Shown piece by piece: positions 37,584-46,584 of a stretch of 64,000 nucleotides of DNA. The notes beneath the pieces were generated by a model. It had not been told where the DNA came from and searched no databases. It saw only the letters and a program-made list of their open reading frames with translations. Location: the NCBI GenBank assembly GCA_965206015.1, contig CBDBIW010000015.1:868001-932000 (forward strand). The letters run 5' to 3'. Position 1 is the first letter of the stretch; the number at the start of each line of letters is the position of its first letter. A program made the position numbers and the translations under genes. This DNA is from JAJCYL01 sp965206015. Lineage in GTDB: Bacteria; Bacteroidota; Bacteroidia; Cytophagales; Cyclobacteriaceae.

Positions 37584-38030
37584 CTAAATTCAACTTTTTT
37601 TCATTTAAATCCGCTACTCTGGGATTAGTATTTTCTTTGTGAATTGGCTGATGGTAGTAGTTTATTGGAGATATGTCTCCTAGCGAACTGTGTGGGTGAT
37701 TGTGGTTGTAATCCATTCTCCATTGTTCAGCTATTAACCTTACCTGTTCCGGGTCTTCAAACCAATAAGCATCAAGAATATCTTCCCTGAAGATTCTGTT
37801 GAACCTTTCGATGTAAGCGTTTTGGGTGAGCATGCCTGGCTGGATAAACTTTAGCATGATCTTCTTCCAATACTTCCAGTGTTCGTATCAACCCGGTGTG
37901 CAGGAAAACTTAGAGCTACTTCAATGGCCAGAGCTTCTCGGTTGTAATCATCGGTTACATTCAATACCCTGATCTTGCGGCCATCAGTCAATGCATCACT
38001 AATATCCTCCTTTGTACTTTTTAAGGGACG
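37564..38030 (-). pseudogene. IS3-family OrfB transposase remnant
   Basis: Right part (minus strand, from about 38030): TDGRKIRVLNVTDDYNREAL, then AIEVALSFPAHRVD, the DDE domain around the second Asp. A deletion and frame changes follow, then QNAYIERFNRIFREDILDAY and EDPEQVRLIAEQWRMDYN to the end, which contains the catalytic Glu. The first catalytic Asp and OrfA are missing. Confidence 0.8.
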
Positions 38031-38145
38031 AGTAGATAGTAATTAGAATTCTTTAGATGTTTTTGTTCAATCATTTGGGTGTATTTCTTAAGTTCATTGT
38101 CTTATTAGTAACAACTTTAGCGCATAAAAGTTAGTTAGTTAAGCT

Positions 38146-38571
38146 ATGAGAATTGTGAAGTCAGTATATGGCGGAAGTAGTAGGTATCATGCTCATCTTG
38201 AAGATGGTGTTGGTAATCTAATCAATGACTTGGAGCGTTATACCATGCAGGTTATAAAAGGTGTTCCAGGATCAAGTGCTCATTTGAGAAGGACTTTGAG
38301 AAATTCCATGACTGGGCTTCGTAATTATGAATTTGATCTTTATGAGCGTTTGATTTCATTTGGAAGAGCTTTACGCATCCTTGTTACTAGTTCAAACTCA
38401 ATGAATAAGGAGGTTTTGAAGCGCATTAGAATACCAATGAAATCTCTTGTACAAACATATTTTCATATCGCATTTCAGACAAGTCATAAGGAGATAACAG
38501 AAACTGCTGCCGGTTTGGCAAAGGATGTCGCTGACGACCCTAACGAAGTTTCATTCCTGCCAGGTTACTAA
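38146..38571 (+). CDS. Hypothetical protein, helical
   Basis: 141 residues, not recognised. Composition suggests an all-helical soluble protein, with Arg/Leu-rich stretches such as SSAHLRRTLRNSMTGLRNYE and LYERLISFGRALRILV. No signal peptide or membrane segment. It begins about 110 bp right of the IS3 remnant and has good ATG context with an AT-rich leader. Coding status is supported only by length and composition; it could belong to the mobile region. Confidence 0.5.
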   Translation: MRIVKSVYGGSSRYHAHLEDGVGNLINDLERYTMQVIKGVPGSSAHLRRTLRNSMTGLRNYEFDLYERLISFGRALRILVTSSNSMNKEVLKRIRIPMKSLVQTYFHIAFQTSHKEITETAAGLAKDVADDPNEVSFLPGY

Positions 38572-38625
38572 ATTATTCTTGTAACTCTACAATTCCCATT
38601 TGTCTGGTAATACCAAACTGGATAC

Positions 38626-39216
38626 TTAATACGTCAATTTTTTTTGACCCAAACCACTATTTGGTGTGAGAAAAATGATGATTTCATAATCTCCGGGATT
38701 GCTTTCATTGATTAAAAAATCACCATTTTCATTGGCAACTCCTTTAACTGTTTTACTCCCCGCAAGTGGGATCAAAGAGATAATTGCTGCTGAAGGAAGA
38801 ACTAACGTGGCACTTAGACTGCTCTTGAGCAAGATGTGGTCCGAGCTGATTTCAATGGTAGCAAAACTCCCAAAAGATGCCCTTAGAGCTTCAGTCGAAT
38901 ATGACTTAAAAATTCCCTTATCTTCATTTTTCGCAGGAAAAATTTTCTCAAAATAAAGAGCTAAAATCATTGAGAATAAACCACACACTAGCACTAGAAT
39001 GAAAAATAGGAATGTCCTACTCCCCAAAATATAGACCAATGATCGGTATTTATTATACACAGAGGAAATCAATTTGTTACTTTTCTTTAGATTTGGAGAG
39101 GTCCAATGGGATAAATAGGCAATTTTCTTTGGACGATGTTGTTTTGTTGGATTTATCCAGTATTCATAGAGGCACACAATAGAAGAGAATAGCTGATAAA
39201 GGGATTTTATATCCAA
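38626..39216 (-). CDS. Hypothetical membrane-anchored protein with carboxypeptidase-regulatory-like C-terminus
   Basis: 196 residues. One hydrophobic helix at about 67-90 (TFLFFILVLVCGLFSMILAL) divides a basic N-terminal part (KKSNKLISSVYNKYRSL) from a C-terminal beta-rich domain with ISLIPLAGSKTVKGVANENG and FLINESNPGDYEIIIFLTP, a pattern seen in carboxypeptidase-regulatory or CarboxypepD-like domains. This fits a one-pass protein with the beta domain outside. Function unknown; no operon partner. Confidence 0.55.
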   Translation of the reverse strand: MDIKSLYQLFSSIVCLYEYWINPTKQHRPKKIAYLSHWTSPNLKKSNKLISSVYNKYRSLVYILGSRTFLFFILVLVCGLFSMILALYFEKIFPAKNEDKGIFKSYSTEALRASFGSFATIEISSDHILLKSSLSATLVLPSAAIISLIPLAGSKTVKGVANENGDFLINESNPGDYEIIIFLTPNSGLGQKKLTY

Positions 39217-39245
39217 CAGGCTATCGATAACACCAAAAACAGTAA

Positions 39246-39440
39246 CAACCCGGAAGCAGGAATTTAAGCAAAGATGTTATGTGGTATGTCCAGAATGAAC
39301 ACCAGGGTTCTGAGGGTTACCCTGATGAGTCAAAAAAACAGTTGGGGGATTGGATTGATAGCAGTTGCGTTAGTTTTTCGGTTCAGGTAAAACGTGACTG
39401 GAGGAAAGTTTCGGGTCAAATGATGAATCGAGTGGGGTAA
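39246..39440 (+). pseudogene. Possible degenerate coding fragment in a 477-bp gap
   Basis: Between 39217 and 39693 no credible gene is present. One plus-strand frame reads DVMWYVQNEHQGSEGYPDES, then WIDSSCVSFSVQVKRDWRKV and stop, with protein-like composition but no start codon. After 39440 the frames are short and broken. No family recognised; likely a decayed gene. Confidence 0.25.
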
Positions 39441-39693
39441 GGAAGCTGTTAAAAAGAATGGGTTTATTACACATGCAAGCTGCTAACTGCGTTCCTGGAA
39501 AACCGTCAGGATAGTATAAGGTGGCATTTTTACCGCCTATAGCCCAAACCCGCACTTGACAGAAAGGCTTTAGAAGTACTTGAGAAGGCAAGTGGTCAAT
39601 ACGCAGTAGGATGAGAAATTCGATGATTTTCAAAAAGCGGCCTTCAATTATTGTAACCAGAAACACTAAACCCGTTAAACTTCTGAATAGAAA

Positions 39694-40398
39694 CTAATTC
39701 CGGACTAGAATGTTTCCCTTCAATACAGGAACGATATTGTACTCATCAACCGTGGCACAAAATTCAAAATCACGTTCGATATTTAACGTCTTTAGCCGTT
39801 TGTAATGAGAGGACATTTGAATGGCCGTTAGTATATCTTCTTTACATACCTGATATAACTTGAGGGCAATTGCGGCAGAGTCACAGTCGAAGTCATAACT
39901 CGATTGGAGCGAATCGACCAGTCCACCTGCAAAAAGCGTATCTTCAAAACTGACTTTCCCTTTCCATCCGGAACAAACAATCAGTGAGTCATCTGTTTTA
40001 GTTATTAAATAATCAGCAAGGGCAGTGAGATTGAGAAATGCACCAATTACTACTTCATTAGCTCCATTTGATTTCGAAATGGCCAAAGTGCCGTTGGTGG
40101 TGGTCATGGCCAGTTTCCTTCCGGAATAATCATGGTCGACATAACTTAAGGGACTGTTACCTAAATCAAAGCCCTCAGCCTGCTGCCCACCTCGCTCCGC
40201 TGCCGCTAAATATCCCTGTGCCTGCAAAGCTTGACACTCCTCAACAGAAGCAACCGGCGTAATGCTTTCAACCCCATTCGCAAGGGCAGCAACCATACAG
40301 GAAGTGGCCCTTAATATGTCTGTGACAACAACGGTTTTCCCCTGTGGCGGGTGTAGATGAATTAACTCTGGAGTAAGGCAGACCTCTAATGCCGGCAT
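39694..40398 (-). CDS. comB: 2-phosphosulfolactate phosphatase (ComB family)
   Basis: 234 residues, the normal ComB length. Recognised by VVVTDILRATSCMVAALANG (N-terminal Asp/Arg motif), AAERGGQQAEGFDLGNSPL, KLAMTTTNGTLAI, VIVCSGWKGKVSFEDTLFAG and the CATVDEYNIVP end. ComB removes phosphate from 2-phosphosulfolactate to give sulfolactate, a precursor of coenzyme M in archaea and of sulfonates elsewhere. It lies 5 bp downstream of gcvT in the same direction. No ComA partner is in the window. In gliding Bacteroidota a link to sulfonate metabolism is conceivable but unproven. Confidence 0.85.
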   Translation of the reverse strand: MPALEVCLTPELIHLHPPQGKTVVVTDILRATSCMVAALANGVESITPVASVEECQALQAQGYLAAAERGGQQAEGFDLGNSPLSYVDHDYSGRKLAMTTTNGTLAISKSNGANEVVIGAFLNLTALADYLITKTDDSLIVCSGWKGKVSFEDTLFAGGLVDSLQSSYDFDCDSAAIALKLYQVCKEDILTAIQMSSHYKRLKTLNIERDFEFCATVDEYNIVPVLKGNILVRN

Positions 40399-40403
40399 TG
40401 AAC

Positions 40404-41501
40404 TTAAGCTTGAAAATTTTTAAGTAAAGGCTGTTTAACAACTTTGGCTTTTAATTTCTTGTTTCTCACCCCGATTATTATTTCTGTATCTACTTTGTGA
40501 TAGCCCGTCTTTACATAACCCATCCCAATACCTACATTTAAGCACGGAGACATTGAACCGGAAGTGACTTCGCCGATCGGCTCCTGATCGGTATTAAAAA
40601 TCTCATAGTGTGCCCGCGGAATGCCTTTTTCAGTCAATGCAAATCCAACTAGTTTCTTTTGAACACCCGCTTCTTTTTGCTTCGCCAGATTTGCAAAATT
40701 GGTAAACTCCTTGGTGAATTTAGTTATCCACCCAAGGCCAGCTTCTAGCGGAGATGTCGTATCATCGATGTCATTTCCATATAGGCAGAAGCCCATTTCT
40801 AACCTCAATGTATCCCGGGCTCCCAGCCCGATTGGTTGGATATTATGGTTCTTACCTGCTTCAAAAATTGCATGCCATAATTTTTCCGCTGATTCATTTT
40901 GAACATAAAGTTCAAAACCACCGGAACCTGTGTACCCTGTAGCTGATATCATTACATGAGGAATACCTCCCATTGCTCCAACCAAAAAGTGATAATAATC
41001 GATTTCAGAAAGATTCACTGGTGATATCTTCTGTAATACCTCTGTAGCTTTTGGCCCCTGAACAGCAAGCAATGAATAGCCATCAGAGATATTTTTCATT
41101 TCAGCCCCCTCAGTATTCCTATCAGATATCCAATTCCAATCTTTTGCAATATTGCAGGCATTCACGACCAGGACATACTCCTCCTGGTTGTAGCGATAGA
41201 CGATGAGATCATCAACAATTCCACCTTCTTCGTTTGGCAGGCAGGAATACTGCGCCTGCCAGTCCTCTATTTTTGAGGCATCATTACTGGTCACTCTTTG
41301 AATCAAATCCAATGCATTGGGCCCTTTAATGATGAATTCTCCCATATGGGATACATCAAAAACTCCCACACCATCTCTTACAACCATGTGCTCTTCTATA
41401 TCTGAGCTATACCTTATGGGCATATTATATCCTGCAAAGTCCATCATTTTTGCCCCAAGCTTCTCATGAAGGTCGTTTAAGGCAATTTTCTTAGGTTCCA
41501 T
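40404..41501 (-). CDS. gcvT: Aminomethyltransferase (glycine cleavage T protein)
   Basis: About 365 residues from ATG 41501; the frame extends 14 codons upstream, but EPKKIALNDLHEKLGAKMMD is the family start. Motifs: FAGYNMPIRYSSDIEEHMVV, VGVFDVSHMGEFIIKG, ATGYTGSGGFELYV, GLGARDTLRLEMGFCLYGND and the C-terminal barrel GEVTSGSMSPCLNVGIGMGY. It transfers the methylene group of glycine from the lipoyl-H protein to tetrahydrofolate. First gene of a two-gene unit with comB. Confidence 0.96.
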   Translation of the reverse strand: MEPKKIALNDLHEKLGAKMMDFAGYNMPIRYSSDIEEHMVVRDGVGVFDVSHMGEFIIKGPNALDLIQRVTSNDASKIEDWQAQYSCLPNEEGGIVDDLIVYRYNQEEYVLVVNACNIAKDWNWISDRNTEGAEMKNISDGYSLLAVQGPKATEVLQKISPVNLSEIDYYHFLVGAMGGIPHVMISATGYTGSGGFELYVQNESAEKLWHAIFEAGKNHNIQPIGLGARDTLRLEMGFCLYGNDIDDTTSPLEAGLGWITKFTKEFTNFANLAKQKEAGVQKKLVGFALTEKGIPRAHYEIFNTDQEPIGEVTSGSMSPCLNVGIGMGYVKTGYHKVDTEIIIGVRNKKLKAKVVKQPLLKNFQA

Positions 41502-41647
41502 TAATCGGTCATTTTTGAGGTGGGCAAAGATAAGAACCTCCAACAGCTTTTTGAATGTTGCAAATAGAAATCGATATCATGGAATGTCGTCAATTGTCTA
41601 ATTGCTGATTTTTATGGCATCTTAAGGCTGAATTAATTGGGAATAAA

Positions 41648-42060
41648 ATGAACAGCTTTTATAAAAACTTGTATCGCTACTTTCAATTGCGATAATGGCG
41701 TCCATGCTGATCTCATGTTCTACCGGAGATGATGATAACCATGATGATTTTGGTCCTGATGAAGGCGGCGAAATGCCCCGTGGGGGGAGTGGACGGTTAT
41801 AGATAATTGTCCTGGCGAAGGTACTTTGATTACATTTAATGCCAATGGTTCTGAAGTTACTACTCAGCCGGACTACAGGGCTGCAATAACGTGAGCACTG
41901 GGCCAGCTTCAATAATCAATTTTAATGGATCTACTTCCGGCTCAACCGTAGATAGTAATTTGTGGTCAGGATGCAGGAGTACCTGGTCCGGATAACCTTT
42001 CATTTAGCTACAGCTCAGACGGCAGCACTTGGAGCGGAAGTGTTGAGATCAAACTTAATG
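41648..42060 (+). pseudogene. Decayed lipoprotein gene
   Basis: Pieces in successive frames read ASMLISCSTGDDDNHDDFGP (lipobox LISC), then CPGEGTLITFNANGSEVTTQ, then STGPASIINFNGSTSGSTVD and SYSSDGSTWSGSVEIKLNG, as expected of one lipoprotein carrying several indels and stops. No single frame stays open, so it is not functional. It lies between gcvT and the reductase gene. Confidence 0.55.
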
Positions 42061-42163
42061 GATGTCTAACGCTTCAGTTAACAGAGTGAAGATCTTTAAC
42101 TGGTAAGTTGCGATCCTGACATGGTAAAACAACTGATGCATATTAGTTGTTGTATTATTACTA

Positions 42164-42192
42164 TTGGTTGTGGAGTGATTCTTGTACTTTTG
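42164..42192 (+). promoter_or_regulatory. Bacteroidota-type promoter (TTG - 18 bp - TACTTTTG)
   Basis: TACTTTTG at 42185-42192 fits the TAnnTTTG -7 box, and a TTG lies 18 bp upstream. The reductase ATG is 20 bp downstream, giving a very short leader and supporting the start at 42212. Confidence 0.6.
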
Positions 42193-42211
42193 CAGCCGAA
42201 TTTTAGCACAT

Positions 42212-43324
42212 ATGGTATTCGGTTTATTTAAGAAAAAGAAAAAGGAAAAGTTAGCAGCAGTGCTGGATAGATACATTAATCTCACTGTTAGTAATGTTAC
42301 CAAAGAAACTGCCGATGCGGTCAGGATTGAGTTTGATTGGCCTGAAGGTGGAATGGACTATGCCCCGGGGCAGTTTTTGACGCTCATTTTGCCTATTAAT
42401 GGTGAGAAAGTTAGAAGAGCGTATTCACTATCAACCTCTCCATACCTTGATGAGAAGCCAGCGGTGGTGGTAAAAAGAGTAGCCGATGGATTAGTGTCCA
42501 ACTTCGTCAATGATAACATCAAAGTCGGAGACTCCATTGAGTTAATGCCACCCTTAGGACATTTTACGCCAGAAATAAACGAAGACAGTAAACGTCATTT
42601 GGTGCTCATTAGTGGTGGCAGTGGAATCACCCCAATTATAGGCATCCTCAAATCAGTCTTAAAAAAAGAACCACAATCTACAGTTAGTTTAATTTATGCC
42701 AACCGTGATATTGATTCCATTATCTACAAAGACAAGTTATTACGGATAAAGGATGAATACGGAGATAGATTTAATTATGTAAGAAGCCTTGATAATGCGA
42801 ATCCGGATTGGAAAGGTGAATCCGGTATGTTGAATCTGGACAAAATGAAATCCCTTATTTCAGCTTTGCCGGATTGGAATGTGGATTCTACATTATATTA
42901 TGTATGTGGCCCACAGGGGCTAATGGACCTTGTATTTGAAGCATTTGAAGCCCTGGAACTTGATCCTCATCGAACATTCAAGGAGAGTTTTGTTGCTGGC
43001 ATCACTTCACCGCCAGAAATTTTGGCTGATCAAAAGAAAGCCCCGACTGGAGAAGGTAGCTTGGTGAAAGCTAAATATGATGGTCAGTCTTACGAGTTTA
43101 TTGTGCCCAAAGGAAAGAGCATCCTTGAAACTGCCTTGAGTCAGGACATTGACTTACCTTATTCTTGCCAAAGCGGATTGTGTACGGCCTGTATGGGCAA
43201 GTGCCACTCTGGTCAGGTGGACTTGTCAGATGCCGAAGCACTTTCGGAAGAAGAGCGAGCTGACGGATATGTGCTGACTTGCGTGGGTAAGCCACTTACG
43301 GATGTGGTGGAAATAGAAATTTAA
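42212..43324 (+). CDS. Ferredoxin-NADP-reductase-type flavoprotein with C-terminal 2Fe-2S ferredoxin domain
   Basis: About 370 residues from ATG 42212; the ten upstream codons overlap the promoter. FAD domain: RRAYSLSTSP. NADP domain: VLISGGSGITPIIGILKSVL and YYVCGPQGLMD. The plant-type [2Fe-2S] ligands are in SCQSGLCTACMGKC plus a distal LTCVG. The order FAD-NAD-ferredoxin matches PaaE-like reductases of phenylacetyl-CoA epoxidase or hydroxylase systems, but no oxygenase partner lies beside it, so it may serve another hydroxylase or desaturase. Own promoter and terminator. Confidence 0.9.
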   Translation: MVFGLFKKKKKEKLAAVLDRYINLTVSNVTKETADAVRIEFDWPEGGMDYAPGQFLTLILPINGEKVRRAYSLSTSPYLDEKPAVVVKRVADGLVSNFVNDNIKVGDSIELMPPLGHFTPEINEDSKRHLVLISGGSGITPIIGILKSVLKKEPQSTVSLIYANRDIDSIIYKDKLLRIKDEYGDRFNYVRSLDNANPDWKGESGMLNLDKMKSLISALPDWNVDSTLYYVCGPQGLMDLVFEAFEALELDPHRTFKESFVAGITSPPEILADQKKAPTGEGSLVKAKYDGQSYEFIVPKGKSILETALSQDIDLPYSCQSGLCTACMGKCHSGQVDLSDAEALSEEERADGYVLTCVGKPLTDVVEIEI

Positions 43325-43357
43325 TTACTAAAACCTTATCGTCACTACAAGCAAAAC

Positions 43358-43398
43358 GAAGCAGTCCATATAAATGGAGGGCTTCATTTAATTTTTTT
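43358..43398 (+). terminator. Rho-independent terminator after the reductase gene
   Basis: Stem GAAGC...TCCAT / ATGGA...GCTTC with an internal bulge and ATAA loop, followed by TTTAATTTTTTT, about 34 bp after the stop. Confidence 0.75.
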
Positions 43399-43409
43399 AT
43401 TATATAGCA

Positions 43410-45125
43410 ATGAATATCGAAATCCCTAAACGTAACCCAAGAACGTTCCTTCCCGAAGATTTCAAAATTGATACCTGGGAAGCCATCAAACCATTTCTTG
43501 ACAACCTGGAAATCAGAGAGATTAAGAGTTTGTCAGATTTAAAGAAATGGTTTGGCGATCGAAGCGAATTGGAAGCTGTTCTGTCCGAGGACATAGCCTG
43601 GCGTTACATCAAAATGACCTGCGATACCATTGATGAGAAACTTAAAGACAGCTTCAATTATTTCGTGGCCGAAATAGAGCCGGAAATTGCACCATATAGC
43701 GACAAGTTGAATAAAAAGGTACTGGCCTCGCCATTTCTCGATGACCTTAGTAGTCCTGGTTTTGATATTCTGATTAGGAATATGAAAAATGAGGTGGAGA
43801 TTTTCAGGGAAGCGAATATTCCTGTTAAAGCAGAACTTGGACAGAAATCTCATGAATACGGAGCCATTTCGGCGGCAATGTCTGTGAAATGGGAAGAACA
43901 GGAAATGACTTTACAACAGGCTGCAGTTAAATTGCAGGAACCTGACCGTGAGCTCAGAGAGAGTATTTACAACTTAATTGCTGATAGAAGATTAGAAGAT
44001 AAAGAAAAACTCGGCGATTTGTTTTCAGAGCTAATTAAGCTGAGACACCAATTGGGAGTCAATGCTGACTTCTCTAATTACAGGGACTATATGTTCGCTG
44101 CCATGGGGCGCTTTGATTACTCCCCACAGGATTGTTTCGATTTTCACAATGCAGTTGCTAACAGTGTTGTTCCTATTTTAGATGAATTGGCAGGTGAGAG
44201 AAAACAGCAACTTGATCTTGACCAACTCAAACCCTGGGACAAAACCGTAGATGTATCGGGTAAGACACCATTAAAACCATTTAGTTCGAGTAAAGAATTA
44301 GTGGCTAATACCATAGAATGTTTTCGCAGACTGGACCCATTCTTAGGACAGTGTTTGGCAATTATGAATGAGATGGGCTATTTGGATCTGGAATCAAGAA
44401 AAGGGAAAGCTCCTGGCGGATATAATTATCCCTTAATGGAAATTGGAGTGCCTTTCATTTTCATGAATGCTACCTCAACTCTTCGGGATCTTGTCACCAT
44501 TGCCCATGAAGGGGGTCACGCAGTTCATTCCTTCCTCACCAGAGATCTGGAATTAGCTGATTTCAAATCTACCCCTTCCGAAGTGGCAGAGCTGGCTTCT
44601 ATGTCTATGGAGTTACTCTCTATGGAACATTGGGACCTGTTTTTTGAGAATGAAGATGATTTGAAAAGAGCTAAAAAAGAGCATTTGGAGCAGATTATTG
44701 ATACACTGCCTTGGGTGGCTACTATTGACAAATTCCAGCATTGGATTTATGAACATCCCCAACATTCACATCAGGACAGGAAGGCCGCGTGGAATGAGAT
44801 ATTTAATCAGTTCAATGATGCTGTGACTGACTGGTCCGGGTTAGAACTGAACAGGGATTATCTGTGGCAGAAACAGCTGCATTTGTACGAGGTGCCATTT
44901 TACTATGTAGAATATGGAATGGCGCAATTGGGTGCAATTGCAGTTTGGAAGAATTTTAAAGAGGATAGAGAAAAAGGCCTGTCCGGTTATATAAATGCAC
45001 TGAAGCTGGGCAATTTGAAAACCATCCCTGAAATCTATGCCGCTGCTGACATCAAGTTCGACTTCAGTTCAGAATATATTCAGGAATTGATGGATTTTGT
45101 ACAGCAGGAAATTAGAAATCTTTAA
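43410..45125 (+). CDS. M3-family oligoendopeptidase
   Basis: 571 residues, standard for PepF-like M3 peptidases. The zinc motif HEGGH (about 366-370, in VTIAHEGGHAVHSFL) and the third ligand Glu in the downstream FKSTPSEVAELASMSMELL are in the right spacing. C-terminal YYVEYGMAQLGAIAVW is also typical. Cytoplasmic, no signal peptide; degrades short peptides. ATG 43410 sits directly after the terminator of the preceding gene, within an AT-rich leader. Monocistronic. Confidence 0.93.
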   Translation: MNIEIPKRNPRTFLPEDFKIDTWEAIKPFLDNLEIREIKSLSDLKKWFGDRSELEAVLSEDIAWRYIKMTCDTIDEKLKDSFNYFVAEIEPEIAPYSDKLNKKVLASPFLDDLSSPGFDILIRNMKNEVEIFREANIPVKAELGQKSHEYGAISAAMSVKWEEQEMTLQQAAVKLQEPDRELRESIYNLIADRRLEDKEKLGDLFSELIKLRHQLGVNADFSNYRDYMFAAMGRFDYSPQDCFDFHNAVANSVVPILDELAGERKQQLDLDQLKPWDKTVDVSGKTPLKPFSSSKELVANTIECFRRLDPFLGQCLAIMNEMGYLDLESRKGKAPGGYNYPLMEIGVPFIFMNATSTLRDLVTIAHEGGHAVHSFLTRDLELADFKSTPSEVAELASMSMELLSMEHWDLFFENEDDLKRAKKEHLEQIIDTLPWVATIDKFQHWIYEHPQHSHQDRKAAWNEIFNQFNDAVTDWSGLELNRDYLWQKQLHLYEVPFYYVEYGMAQLGAIAVWKNFKEDREKGLSGYINALKLGNLKTIPEIYAAADIKFDFSSEYIQELMDFVQQEIRNL

Positions 45126-45276
45126 AAAAGATTATACTTCCAATTCGCTTTAAATACTTCGATGCCTGTTGGACTAAGTGTCCCAATTTTACGTGGTTCG
45201 AGGGCTCCGGGTATGGTAAAGAGCTTTAGTCTTATTAAACTTTCAGTTCTTTTAAATCGTCTCATTCGGAATGTCA

Positions 45277-45317
45277 AAAATTCTCATTCAGAATGTGACG
45301 TTCTGAATGAGAATTTT
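45277..45317. terminator. 17-bp perfect inverted repeat, probable bidirectional terminator
   Basis: AAAATTCTCATTCAGAA, 7-nt loop, then its exact complement TTCTGAATGAGAATTTT, with A-rich and T-rich outer edges. It lies in a 625-bp stretch (45126-45750) in which no credible gene is seen, about 150 bp after the M3 peptidase. The remaining gap has no recognised element. Confidence 0.6.
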
Positions 45318-45750
45318 GTTTGGGGAATAGGACAATCAGAAGATAGTTGGGAACAGGACAAATCAGCAATAGTACAAATTCCGTTTTCACCCGTTTTTAC
45401 CCGGACAGCCTCAACTGCCCTTCTTTGGGGTTACATCTGATAATTAGTGGTGAGTACCTCTATTTTCTTTTTTCCAGGCTTAACTGAAAATGATTTATTT
45501 TGTACTGACAAATTATGTCCTTTAGAAATAAGTCATGTCTCCGATTGAGGGCTTTTGGGGGTTAGCTAAAACTCGATTAGTTAAGTTTAAAGGCCTTCAT
45601 CCACCTACCTTTTATTTACACTTGAAAGAATGTGAGTTTAGATACAATTAATAGAACTGATAATATCTATAACTTGCTTTTAAATAGCATCAGAAATAAT
45701 CCCCATTAATATAAGTATGATAAGTATGGAACAAGGAAAAATATTTGAAA

Positions 45751-46584
45751 ATGCATAACCTTAGATTCTCTGGACATGAATCATTTCACTGCAGATCACT
45801 ATGGTTGAAGAAAGGTTATGATCACTTAAAATTGGGACACGATTTTAAGGATGACGCTTCGATCTTGCTAGGTGTTGGAAAGAATATGGTGACATCCATC
45901 CGGTACTGGGTTAAGTCCTTCGGATTAGTGGATATTGAAAGTGAAGAACTCAAACCTATAGCTGATCGAATATTTTGTGAGGAGGGCTGGGATCCATTCC
46001 TGGAGGATGAAGGAACACTTTGGTTGCTGCACTATTGGGTTGTAACTCAAGGATTCGCTTCGATTTATGGAATCATATTTAACGAGTTAAGGAAGAGAAA
46101 ACCATTATTTACACAAGCAAACTTTAAAGACTTGATAAGGGAATTGGGGGATAATACCAGTCCAAACTCACTGAAGACAGATTTTCAGGCATTCACAAGA
46201 ACTTATGTTTCAAAGAACAATGAAAAAGATTTAGAAGATAGTTTTTCAGGTATTTTAACTGAGTTGAAATTAGTAAAAGAGCTTAAAAGTGGCTTTGAGA
46301 TAGAGCCAGTAAAACGACCAAATATCCCGTTGTCGATTCTCCTTTATTCCATATTAAACAAGCATGGATATAGTAGCTCATTAAGTTTTGAATCTTTATA
46401 CAGTGAAGATGATAGTGTGGGGTCTGTTTTCGCCCTGAGCCGTGAAGGGTTAAATGATTTATTAGAAGGAATATCAGAAGAATTCAAGGGTATCACATAC
46501 TCTAATGAAGCAGGAATCAGGGAGTTGCAGTTTAAAAAGAAAATTGATCCACTAAACGTTCTGAAGGAGTATTATGAAAGCTAA
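45751..46584 (+). CDS. DUF4007 family protein (phosphorothioation/defence-associated)
   Basis: About 278 residues from ATG 45751 (a TTG two codons before is possible). The start HNLRFSGHESFHCRSLWLKK, GVGKNMVTSIRYWVKSFGLV and GTLWLLHYWVVTQGFAS are the conserved DUF4007 core, whose first part looks like a winged-helix DNA-binding fold. DUF4007 genes commonly sit beside PAPS-reductase/DndC-like genes in defence islands; here the DndC-like gene starts inside its end (overlap of 11 bp). No enzyme motif is visible; a DNA-binding or regulatory partner role is inferred. Confidence 0.85.
   Translation: MHNLRFSGHESFHCRSLWLKKGYDHLKLGHDFKDDASILLGVGKNMVTSIRYWVKSFGLVDIESEELKPIADRIFCEEGWDPFLEDEGTLWLLHYWVVTQGFASIYGIIFNELRKRKPLFTQANFKDLIRELGDNTSPNSLKTDFQAFTRTYVSKNNEKDLEDSFSGILTELKLVKELKSGFEIEPVKRPNIPLSILLYSILNKHGYSSSLSFESLYSEDDSVGSVFALSREGLNDLLEGISEEFKGITYSNEAGIRELQFKKKIDPLNVLKEYYES

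Noticed and set aside
39370..39666. 98-codon minus-strand open frame
   Set aside because: Composition is not protein-like, and it overlaps a more plausible plus-strand fragment; treated as non-coding.
41622..41912. 96-codon minus-strand open frame between gcvT and the reductase
   Set aside because: It is the antisense of a decayed lipoprotein gene with clear lipobox and Gly/Ser-rich pieces on the plus strand.
45162..45440. 92-codon open frame after the M3 peptidase
   Set aside because: It runs through a perfect 17-bp hairpin, has unusual composition and no recognisable domain; more likely intergenic.
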